From Solimonas sp040066175 (GTDB taxonomy: Bacteria > Pseudomonadota > Gammaproteobacteria > Nevskiales > Nevskiaceae): a DNA stretch of 64,000 bases. Below are positions 38,298 to 45,992 of the stretch, one piece after another. The notes below the pieces were generated by a model. It was given only the letters and a program-made list of their open reading frames with translations, was not told the DNA's origin and searched no databases. The DNA is taken from assembly GCF_040066175.1 (NCBI RefSeq), contig NZ_JBEAAM010000002.1:74108-138107 (forward strand), in the 5' to 3' direction. The position numbers were made by a program, and so were the translations under genes. Every line of letters starts with the position of its first letter. Position 1 is the stretch's first letter.

Positions 38298-39391
38298 GCA
38301 TCCGCCGCTTCCTCGTCGATCTCTCCATGCTGCCGCGCGGCACGACCGGCGTCGGCGTGTACGCGATTCACATGGCCCGGCACCTGGAGCGGTCGTTCCG
38401 CTGCCGCGTGCTCGCGCCGCCGTACTGGTGTGCGCAGTTCAACGATCCGATCGAGTGCCCGCCGCCGCTGGCGTGGCGCAACACGCTGTTTGGCCGCGAC
38501 CCGAGCGCACGCTTCTGGCGGCGCGAACTCGGGCTGCGCAGCGACGATCTGCTGTACGCGCCGCACATGCGCGGCCACTGGGGTTTCGACAATCAGATCG
38601 TGACCATCCACGATCTCATCCACCATCACTATCCGACGCGCAATTTCGTGAACAACGCGTACAACCGTCACGTGCTGCCCGCCGTGGTGCGCCGCGCGCG
38701 TGCGGTATTCACCGTCTCGCAGACCGCGAAGCGCGAGTTGTGCGACTTCTACGGCCTCGACCCGCGGCGCGTCGATGTGGTGCCCAACGGCATCGACCTG
38801 CAGAACTGGCGACCCGCACCCTCGGCACAGCCGTCGCGGCCGCCCTACCTGCTGACCGTGAGTGCGAACCGGCCGTACAAGAACACGCTCGAGCTCCTGG
38901 AGCAGCGGTCGCTCTGGGCAGACCGCTACCGGCTGGTGATCGTGTCGTGGCGCTCACGCTACGGACGCGCCTTGCACCGTGCGGTGATGAACCTGGGCCT
39001 GCAGGATCGGGTGGACTTCCTGGACGGCCTGCCGGAACACGAACTGATCGCCCTCTACCGGGGCTGCTCCGCCCTGGTGTACCCGTCGCTGCTCGAAGGA
39101 TTCGGGCGCCCCCCGCTCGAAGCGATGGCCGTGGGCCGGCCGGTGATCCTGTCGGACATCCCGGTCCACCGGGAAACCTTCGGCGAGGCCGGAATCTTCG
39201 TGACGCCGGGCCAGCCGGAGAGCTGGGCGCGCGCGTTCGCGGCGCTCGACGATCCACCACGGGTCGCGGACCACATCGAGCGTGGTCTGCGGCTGGCACA
39301 GCGCTACAGCTGGCAGAGCTGCGGCCAGCGGTTGACGGACGCGCTGCTGCAGGTCGAACCGGCGCTCGATGCCCTGCGCGTGGGCACCTGA
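38294..39391 (+). CDS. Family 4 glycosyltransferase
   Basis: A GT-B enzyme of 365 residues. The N-terminal lobe has GTTGVGVYAIHMARHL with a glycine-rich acceptor loop. The C-terminal lobe has VVPNGIDLQNW, LTVSANRPYKN, and the donor-binding segment YPSLLEGFGRPPLEAMAVGRP (cited in part) with the EX7E glutamates. Retaining transfer of a nucleotide sugar. Last member of the tightly overlapping run that began at 31608. Confidence 0.88.
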   Translation: MSIRRFLVDLSMLPRGTTGVGVYAIHMARHLERSFRCRVLAPPYWCAQFNDPIECPPPLAWRNTLFGRDPSARFWRRELGLRSDDLLYAPHMRGHWGFDNQIVTIHDLIHHHYPTRNFVNNAYNRHVLPAVVRRARAVFTVSQTAKRELCDFYGLDPRRVDVVPNGIDLQNWRPAPSAQPSRPPYLLTVSANRPYKNTLELLEQRSLWADRYRLVIVSWRSRYGRALHRAVMNLGLQDRVDFLDGLPEHELIALYRGCSALVYPSLLEGFGRPPLEAMAVGRPVILSDIPVHRETFGEAGIFVTPGQPESWARAFAALDDPPRVADHIERGLRLAQRYSWQSCGQRLTDALLQVEPALDALRVGT

Positions 39392-39401
39392 TCGTGCGCC
39401 G

Positions 39402-40880
39402 ATGGATCATTCCCGCGTCACCGCCCATCCGCACCTCCAGGCATTGCCCGGCGCCATGTCCGTGAACAGCTCGGCCCCGCTCCGGCACCCTGTCACACGC
39501 CTGAGGCACCTCTGGTGGGCCTTGCCGATGCTGCTGATCGCGTCCGGCCCGCCGATGCTGCGCGACGAGCGGCGCGGGGCGCTGGCGTCGCTGCAGGGAC
39601 AGATCGATGCCTGGATCCTGTGGCAGCTGGCCGTGTACGCGCTCGCCGGCGGGCTCGCCCTGCTGTACCTCGCAGGACCGCTGCGCCGCGGCGTGCATCG
39701 GCGCAACGGACCGCTGCTGGCCCTGAGCGGGTTCCTGTGCCTGCTGTTCGCGACATCGTCGCTGTGGTCGCCTTCGATCGTCGCGACGTTGAGCATGAGC
39801 CTGCTGCTCGGCCTGGCGATGCTGGTCACCGCCCAGTTCGCGTCCACCGGGGCACGACTCGACCACGGCGCGCTGGACCTGCTGGGCGCACTGAGGCTGC
39901 TGGCGGGCGTGCTGATGGGCCTGGTGATGTTGGCCTATCTCACGGATCAGCGCGGCATCGTCCAGTGGGTGCCGACCGGCATCCGCGTGCGCGGCGGCCG
40001 CCTGGGCGTGCAGCAGACGCTCGGCCCCACCGTCTTCGTGATCTCTCTGTACTTCCTCGCGTTCGGTCTGCGGAACCGCGCGACCGAACTGTTCTGGATC
40101 GCATTCAGTCTTGCGGCGGTCTGGATGGCGCGGACCCGCGCCGCCTACGTGACGGTGGCGATCGGCGCGCTGGGCGTGTGGGTGCTGTGGATTCGCACGC
40201 ACCCCGAGCGGCGGCGGCTGATGCAGAAGCTGCTGCTGACGTCGATCGTCGCGTCGATACTGCTGGCCCTGGTCGCAGCATTCAGCGGCCTGCTGCAGGC
40301 GACCTGGTACCGTGGCGGCAGTGCCGACTCGGTGACGACGCTGAGTCATCGCACCACCGTGTGGAGCTGGACGTTCCGGGAGATCGCCGAGCGCCCCTGG
40401 GGATTCGGCTATTCGACCGGTTTCCGCAACATGTTCCTCAACATCGACGCGGTGACCAGCGACGCCTACCGCTACGAAGGGCTCCTGGTCGAACGGATCG
40501 GCGAGGCGCACAACTCGCACCTGGAAGTCCTCGTCGCCGCCGGCTGGACCGGATTCGCGATCTACCTGGGGATCCTCGGCATCGTCGTCCATCGCGGCGT
40601 CCGGGTCTTGCGCATGCGCGGCATCTCCGCGGAACTGCGGCATGGCGCCCGCGTGGCCATGATCCTGCTGGCGATGTTCATGGTGGACGGGATGACGACA
40701 TCCTCCTACGCGCTGCCCACGCGTCAGCCGTTCGGCATCCTGCTGTTCGTGATCGGGCTCGTGCTGATCATCGAAGCGCGCGCATCCGTTCGCGCGCCGC
40801 GCCCGCTGTCACTGGTCGAAACGCCGCCGGATGCGCCAGACCCCCAGCGCGACGCGAGTGCGGCCGCCCGGTCCGCGTAG
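39402..40880 (+). CDS. O-antigen polymerase/ligase family membrane protein (Wzy/WaaL-like)
   Basis: A 492-residue protein with 10-12 membrane segments and one large periplasmic loop. The Wzy_C-type motif is GEAHNSHLEVLVAAGWTG near residue 370, preceded by LSHRTTVWSW and PWGFGYST. Such proteins polymerise or ligate lipid-linked glycans in the periplasm; sequence alone does not say which. ATG 39402 is 10 bp after the GT4 stop; ATG 39456 is an alternative. A second, distinct member lies at 48939. Confidence 0.82.
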   Translation: MDHSRVTAHPHLQALPGAMSVNSSAPLRHPVTRLRHLWWALPMLLIASGPPMLRDERRGALASLQGQIDAWILWQLAVYALAGGLALLYLAGPLRRGVHRRNGPLLALSGFLCLLFATSSLWSPSIVATLSMSLLLGLAMLVTAQFASTGARLDHGALDLLGALRLLAGVLMGLVMLAYLTDQRGIVQWVPTGIRVRGGRLGVQQTLGPTVFVISLYFLAFGLRNRATELFWIAFSLAAVWMARTRAAYVTVAIGALGVWVLWIRTHPERRRLMQKLLLTSIVASILLALVAAFSGLLQATWYRGGSADSVTTLSHRTTVWSWTFREIAERPWGFGYSTGFRNMFLNIDAVTSDAYRYEGLLVERIGEAHNSHLEVLVAAGWTGFAIYLGILGIVVHRGVRVLRMRGISAELRHGARVAMILLAMFMVDGMTTSSYALPTRQPFGILLFVIGLVLIIEARASVRAPRPLSLVETPPDAPDPQRDASAAARSA

Positions 40881-40903
40881 CCAGGCCGGCAGCCTGCGCC
40901 GGT

Positions 40904-41824
40904 TCACCAGCGATCACCGCGCTCGTAGCCCAGCCGCACCAGCACGTCGCCGGCCGCTTCCTTGAACGCCGCGCGATGGTCTGGCCCGAAGTGATGCTGC
41001 CAATCGCCGGTGCCGCCTTTCCTGAAGGTCAGGCTCTTCTCGCTGAACATCCCGTCGGCCACCGCCAGGGCCCGGCTCTCGTCGATCGGACGCCCGACGA
41101 ACTCCGCGATCCGCCGCACCTCGCGGATCTGCGCATCCAGACTGCCGCCGCCACGGGGACCGACGAGCTGCTCATAACGGCACACCAGCACCGACGGGTC
41201 CTCGCACCACTGCACGAAGCCCCGCAACCGGGTGCCGATCGGCGCGAGCGCTTCGACGCCGGGAATCGCGGAGAATCCCCGGATGGTCGCCATCAAGCGC
41301 TGGTCGTCGCTGGCCAGCGACTGCGCAAAGTACGCATGGTGATGATGATGCGTCTCGCGCATCACGTAGTGCACGTAGGAAACCGCGATGTCGCGCGGAT
41401 CGCGCAGCAGCAGCACATGCCGGAACTGCAGTTCCCGGAGCATCTCGTGCAGCGCAGGGTGGTAGGTCGCGTGCGCGGTGACGAAGGTGCCGTTGCGGCA
41501 ACGCCCGATGAATCGCCGCAGCGCCGGCTCATCGAGCGTGACGAAGGGTTCGGTATGCTGGACGTGCACGTCCTCGGGGCGGCTCGGCGGTGCCGTGAAC
41601 TCGGCCAGCGAGAAATGCCGGCCCGAAAAGATCATCCGCGGCAGCAGCGACAGACAGTCGGACAGCAAGTGCGTACCCGACTTGCCCGGCCCGTTCAGAA
41701 AGACGCGCGGCGGCGGCAGGAAGACATTGGCGCGCAATGCGGTCGCGTAGGCCCAGACCCCGACCCTGCGCAGCGCGCGGCTGTTCCGCGTTTTCCGGTT
41801 CGCAAACCTGAGCAAGACCAACAT
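40904..41824 (-). CDS. Sulfotransferase domain protein
   Basis: A 306-residue protein with the PAPS loop FLNGPGKSGTHLLSDCLSLL (residues about 41-60) and the phosphate-binding HVLLLRDPRDIAVSYVHY segment. A run of five histidines follows directly after (RETHHHHHAYF). It is transcribed against the rest of the locus, from a spacer of 182 bp shared with the following GT4 gene. ATG 41824 is preferred. Together with the gene at 27298 it gives the locus two apparently intact sulfotransferases. Confidence 0.82.
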   Translation of the reverse strand: MLVLLRFANRKTRNSRALRRVGVWAYATALRANVFLPPPRVFLNGPGKSGTHLLSDCLSLLPRMIFSGRHFSLAEFTAPPSRPEDVHVQHTEPFVTLDEPALRRFIGRCRNGTFVTAHATYHPALHEMLRELQFRHVLLLRDPRDIAVSYVHYVMRETHHHHHAYFAQSLASDDQRLMATIRGFSAIPGVEALAPIGTRLRGFVQWCEDPSVLVCRYEQLVGPRGGGSLDAQIREVRRIAEFVGRPIDESRALAVADGMFSEKSLTFRKGGTGDWQHHFGPDHRAAFKEAAGDVLVRLGYERGDRW

Positions 41825-42006
41825 GGGCAAGAGTCCTCTCCGCGAGGGCGCGCTGGATGCGGGCGCCTTCAATCGTGCCGGAACCGCCCTGCGCGTACGT
41901 TTATCGGACTGCGTGCTGGGGGTCAACCACGGCTCGCCCCTCGATGCGCGCACCCGGCAAAGCAGGCACACTTGCGCGCGGGGAGCCCGGCCGATCCGTT
42001 GAAACG

Positions 42007-43227
42007 ATGCGCATCCTGCTGATTCACAGCCATTACCGCAGCAGCATGCCCAGCGGCGAGAACGTCAGTTTCCAGAGCATCCGGAACCTGCTGGCCGAGG
42101 CCGGCCATGTCGTCGAGACGTTCGAACGCCACAGCGACGACATCGCGGCGACCCGTCCGCTCGCATTGTTCGAGGCGGCGTTGCTGACACCCTGGAACCC
42201 GCTGAACCACGGCAGGCTCGCACGCACCGTGGCGCACTTCCGCCCCGACCTGGCACACGTCGAGAACACCTTCCCCCTGCTGTCACCCTCCGTGTACTGG
42301 ACGCTGGCCCGGCTGGGCGTGCCCACGGTGGCCAGCATCCGCAACTACCGCAGCTGGTGTGCTGCGGGCATCGCCTACCGCGATGGCATGCCGTGCCGCG
42401 CCTGCCTCGACCGGGCCAGTGTCCGGCCGGCGCTGCAGCACGGCTGCTACCGGGCGAGCCGGCCCGCGACCGTGCCACTGGCCGCAACCATCGCCCTCCA
42501 CCGCCGGCTCGGCACTCTCAAGAACAAGCCGCGACTGCTGATCGCGAACTCGGCGTTCATGCGCCAGTCGCTGATCGAATCCGGCATCCCCGGCGACCGC
42601 ATCGTGGCCGTTCCCAATTTCGTCCGCGATTCCGGCGCGACGACGGCCTGGAAGGACCGCGACCATCGGGTCCTGTTCGTCGGGCGCCTGGATCCCGAGA
42701 AAGGCGCTGCGGATCTGGTCCGCGCCTGGGCGCTGCTGCCGGAAGCTGCGCCGAGTCTGGAGATCATCGGCGACGGACCACAGCGCCGCGCGCTCGAAGC
42801 ACTGGCAGCCGCCCATGGCCCGTCCGGGCGTGTCCATTTCACCGGTCGCCTCGACCCGGCCGAGGTTTCGGCGCGCATGGCGCGCGCCAAGCTGATCGCC
42901 TTCCCTTCGCGCTGGTACGAAACCTTCGGCCGCGGCGTCATCGAGGCCTATGCCCACGCGGTGCCGGCGCTGGTGGCGCGCATCGGCGCACTGCCGGAAC
43001 TGGTCGAACCGGGCCGCACCGGCGAGATCTTCGCACCGGGCGACGCCGCGGATCTGGCCTCGTGCGTCCAGCGGCTGTTCGCGGACGAGTCACGGCTGCA
43101 ACGCATGGCACAGCTGGCGCGGGCGCGCTACGCGCAGAACTACTCGCCCGGCGTCGTGCTGGAACGCTTGCAGGCCGCCTACGCGCAGGCCCTCGGCACG
43201 ACCAACACGCCGGCGCACCATGGCTGA
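42007..43227 (+). CDS. Family 4 glycosyltransferase
   Basis: A GT-B enzyme of 406 residues. The N-terminal lobe has HSHYRSSMPSGENVSF; the middle has a Cys-rich insertion (SWCAAGIAYRDGMPCRACL). The C-terminal lobe has VLFVGRLDPEKGAADLV, IIGDGPQR and FPSRWYETFGRGVIEAYAHA with the EX7E motif. It belongs to the group often found in EPS loci. ATG 42007 is supported by similarity; the longer frame is not. It overlaps the next gene by 8 bp. Confidence 0.88.
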   Translation: MRILLIHSHYRSSMPSGENVSFQSIRNLLAEAGHVVETFERHSDDIAATRPLALFEAALLTPWNPLNHGRLARTVAHFRPDLAHVENTFPLLSPSVYWTLARLGVPTVASIRNYRSWCAAGIAYRDGMPCRACLDRASVRPALQHGCYRASRPATVPLAATIALHRRLGTLKNKPRLLIANSAFMRQSLIESGIPGDRIVAVPNFVRDSGATTAWKDRDHRVLFVGRLDPEKGAADLVRAWALLPEAAPSLEIIGDGPQRRALEALAAAHGPSGRVHFTGRLDPAEVSARMARAKLIAFPSRWYETFGRGVIEAYAHAVPALVARIGALPELVEPGRTGEIFAPGDAADLASCVQRLFADESRLQRMAQLARARYAQNYSPGVVLERLQAAYAQALGTTNTPAHHG

Positions 43228-43987
43228 GATGACTACAGCGCGCACCCCGATCCTGGGCTTCGGCGTGCAGGTCGCCGATCTCGAAGGCGCGGTGTCTTCC
43301 ATCCTGCGCCGGGTCCAGGACGGCGGACGCGGCTACGCGGTGCTGTTCAACACGCACATGTGCAGCGAGGCGCACCGGGATCCGGCCTTGTGCGCTGCCG
43401 TCGAATCAGCCGAATGGGTATTCGCCGACGGCCGTCCGATCTACTGGCTGCAGCGTCTCCGCGGCGCGTCCGGCGCCCGCCAGGTTCGCGGCGCCGACCT
43501 GACCTGGGCGCTGCTCGACGCCGCCCGGCGCAGCGGCACGCCGGTCGGATTCTTTGGCGGCAGCCCGCACGTCCTGGAGTTGCTGCAGACCAAGCTCGCC
43601 TCGGACCTGCCCGGACTCGACCTGCGTCTGGCGCTGTCGCCGCCGCACGGCGGCTGGTCCGAAGAGGCCGACCGCGACTACGTCGGCCGGATCACGGCCG
43701 CGGGCGTGCGGATCCTGTTCGTCGCCCTGGGCTGTCCGCGCCAGGAGCTGTGGATGATGCGCCATGTCGGCGAGCTGGGGGCGGTGATGCTCGGCATCGG
43801 CGCCGCCGTGGACTTCTGCGCCGGGGTCAAGCCACAGGCACCGCGACTGCTGCAGCGTCTGGGCCTCGAATGGCTGTACCGGCTGGCGACCGAGCCGCGC
43901 CGCCTGTGGCGGCGATACCTGTTTCACAATATGCACTTTCTCGCGCTGCTAGCCTTCCGCGGTCGGCGCAACTCCTCCCCGCGCTGA
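43220..43987 (+). CDS. WecG/TagA/CpsF family glycosyltransferase (GT26)
   Basis: A GT26 of 255 residues. It carries NTHMCSEA (the family NVDM-type segment), EWVFADGRPIYWL with the catalytic-site Asp, GFFGGSP, and LGCPRQELWM, the conserved GxPxQExw box. Relatives transfer ManNAc or ManNAcA to lipid-linked GlcNAc, the second committed step of repeat-unit assembly at the inner face of the membrane. A C-terminal amphipathic Arg-rich helix may dock it on the membrane. Confidence 0.9.
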   Translation: MAEMTTARTPILGFGVQVADLEGAVSSILRRVQDGGRGYAVLFNTHMCSEAHRDPALCAAVESAEWVFADGRPIYWLQRLRGASGARQVRGADLTWALLDAARRSGTPVGFFGGSPHVLELLQTKLASDLPGLDLRLALSPPHGGWSEEADRDYVGRITAAGVRILFVALGCPRQELWMMRHVGELGAVMLGIGAAVDFCAGVKPQAPRLLQRLGLEWLYRLATEPRRLWRRYLFHNMHFLALLAFRGRRNSSPR

Positions 43988-44115
43988 ACGGATCGCTTTG
44001 GCGTCGGCAGCGTCGCCGTGCATCCGGTCACTGGATCAGTGTAGATTTAGCGCCAGGGGCGACACAGTTTCCGGGGGGAGACGCGGTGGGAAATCCTCAG
44101 TAACCCGGGTTCCAT

Positions 44116-45336
44116 ATGAAGTTCACATCGAAGCGGTGTGTCGTCGCCTGCTGTCTGGGTGCAGCTGCGCTGTGCGCGAGTCTCGGCGTGCGTGCGCAAG
44201 GGCTCTCCGGCTATGCCGGTGATCCCGAATCCGGCTCCCGATTGCGGACCTCCCTCGAAGTCGGCACGGACTACACGACCAACTTCTTCTACGCACGCAA
44301 GGCGGCGGAGGACAGCGGGTCCGGACTGATCGTGCGGCCCGAGCTTTCGCTGACGCGCAAGCTGTCGCGGTTCACGTTCAGCGCCGCGGCCAATGCCGAG
44401 GCCGGCTGGTACGACCTGCCCGGCAACGCGGACGACTACTTCGACTCCGCCCTGAAACTCGGCAGCCGGTGGCAGTCCGCACCCCGCCATCAGTTCGACT
44501 TCGAAGCGCGTCTGCGCAACGGGCACAATCCGTTCGGCACCGAACGGACGGAGAACACGCCGCTCGAGGACCGCAAGATCGACACTTGGCGCGAGACGCA
44601 GACCGAGCTGCGCTATCTCGCCGGTCTGCCCAGCGACCGCCTGAATTTCGAACTCGGCCTGGGCGGACTCAACAAGGAGTACACCAACAACGAGGCCGTC
44701 ACCCGGTTCCTCAGCCATGAGAAGACCAGCGCCTATCTGACGACTTACCTGAACATGACGACGAAGTCCTCGGTGTTCCTGGTCGTCGCCGGGCAGCGCA
44801 CCTACTTCGAGGACGTCGCCCCCGGCGCCTTCGACCGTGGCGCGACCACGCTGCGCTACCTGCTCGGCGCCCGTTGGGCGGCGACGGCGAAAACCTCCGG
44901 CGACTTCCGCGTCGGCTACGTGGACCGCAACCCGACGGATCCCAACCGCGACTCGTTCCAGCGTTTCGACTGGCTCGCCGAGCTGACGTGGGCGCCCCGG
45001 GCGGTGCGCAAGCTCCTGCTGCAGACCGGGCGCACCGCGCAGGAGAGCTTCCTCAACACAGTGGACTTCATCGACAACCGCTACGGCACCCTGACGTGGA
45101 GCGAGCAGTGGACGCCGCTCATGCAGACACAGGCCACGGTCCGCTACATGACCTCGAGCTTCATCGGGTCGAGCCGTCAGGACGAATCGTGGGGCTACGG
45201 CCTGTCCGCCGAGTACCAGCTGACGCCGTACCTGGCGCTGCTGGGCCTCGCCAGCCACGGCCAGAGGGACTCGGAAGTGAACTTCGCCAACTACGAACGT
45301 TTCTACGCATACCTCGGCGCGCGCTACGCGCGCTGA
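44116..45336 (+). CDS. Outer-membrane beta-barrel protein (BBP2-like) of the export locus
   Basis: A 406-residue protein with a signal peptide (residues 1-27, ending in VRAQ) and a body of alternating amphipathic strands rich in aromatic, Arg and Asp residues (YTTNFFYARKAAED, RYMTSSFIGSSRQDESWGYG), typical of the outer membrane beta-barrel protein 2 family. Such proteins accompany Wza-like genes in EPS loci and may aid secretion through the outer membrane. It begins after a 128-bp spacer, the largest plus-strand gap in this half, so a promoter there is likely. Confidence 0.75.
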   Translation: MKFTSKRCVVACCLGAAALCASLGVRAQGLSGYAGDPESGSRLRTSLEVGTDYTTNFFYARKAAEDSGSGLIVRPELSLTRKLSRFTFSAAANAEAGWYDLPGNADDYFDSALKLGSRWQSAPRHQFDFEARLRNGHNPFGTERTENTPLEDRKIDTWRETQTELRYLAGLPSDRLNFELGLGGLNKEYTNNEAVTRFLSHEKTSAYLTTYLNMTTKSSVFLVVAGQRTYFEDVAPGAFDRGATTLRYLLGARWAATAKTSGDFRVGYVDRNPTDPNRDSFQRFDWLAELTWAPRAVRKLLLQTGRTAQESFLNTVDFIDNRYGTLTWSEQWTPLMQTQATVRYMTSSFIGSSRQDESWGYGLSAEYQLTPYLALLGLASHGQRDSEVNFANYERFYAYLGARYAR

Positions 45337-45360
45337 CTCGAACCTGGCCCCTTGTTGCTG

Positions 45361-45987
45361 ATGACTAGTTCCCTCCGAACGCTCGCCGGCCTCGTGCTCG
45401 CTGCGACCACTCTCTGCGCATGCTTTTCACCGGTACCGCAGCCGCAGGCCCGACCCCTGCCCGACAATCCGCGCGCACAGCCGGCCGCCACGCCGAAGAC
45501 CGTCGTGCCGGCCAACCCGCTCGACGCCTCGGTGTACCGCCTCGACGGCGGCGATGTCGTGCGCATCGACGTGCTCGGCGAGCCGGAGCTGTCGCTGGAC
45601 GCGCTGATCGATCCGTCCGGATTCATCAACTACCCGTTCCTCGGCAAGGTGCAGGCATCCGGGCTCACCGTGCGCCAGCTCGAGGGGAAAGTCCGCGACG
45701 GCCTGCGCAGCGGCTTTCTGGTGAACCCGGACGTGCGCGTCGCCCTGGCGCGCTATCGCCCGGTGTATATCGGCGGCCAGGTGCGGCAGCCGGGCGCCTA
45801 TCCATACGCCCTCGATCTCAATGTCGAACGCGCCCTCACGCTGGCCGGCGGCCTGACCGCGTTCGCTTCGAGCAGCCGCATCTACATCCAGCGCCACTGG
45901 GCCGGCGAGCAGGGGCGGACACGCGCCGAGCTGCAATCGCCCGTCTATCCGGGCGATTACATCATCGTTGAAGAGCGGCTCTTTTGA
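45361..45987 (+). CDS. Wza-like polysaccharide export lipoprotein
   Basis: A 208-residue protein with a lipoprotein signal (lipobox LCAC at residues about 17-20) and a Poly_export domain (YRLDGGDVVRIDVLGEPELS, then VNPDVRVALARY) followed by one SLBB unit (YIGGQVRQPGAYPYALDLN, cited in part). It is about half the length of E. coli Wza, lacking the C-terminal helix and further SLBB domains, so the barrel encoded just upstream may provide the outer-membrane passage. ATG 45361 chosen over TTG 45352. Confidence 0.87.
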   Translation: MTSSLRTLAGLVLAATTLCACFSPVPQPQARPLPDNPRAQPAATPKTVVPANPLDASVYRLDGGDVVRIDVLGEPELSLDALIDPSGFINYPFLGKVQASGLTVRQLEGKVRDGLRSGFLVNPDVRVALARYRPVYIGGQVRQPGAYPYALDLNVERALTLAGGLTAFASSSRIYIQRHWAGEQGRTRAELQSPVYPGDYIIVEERLF

Positions 45988-45992
45988 ACGAC

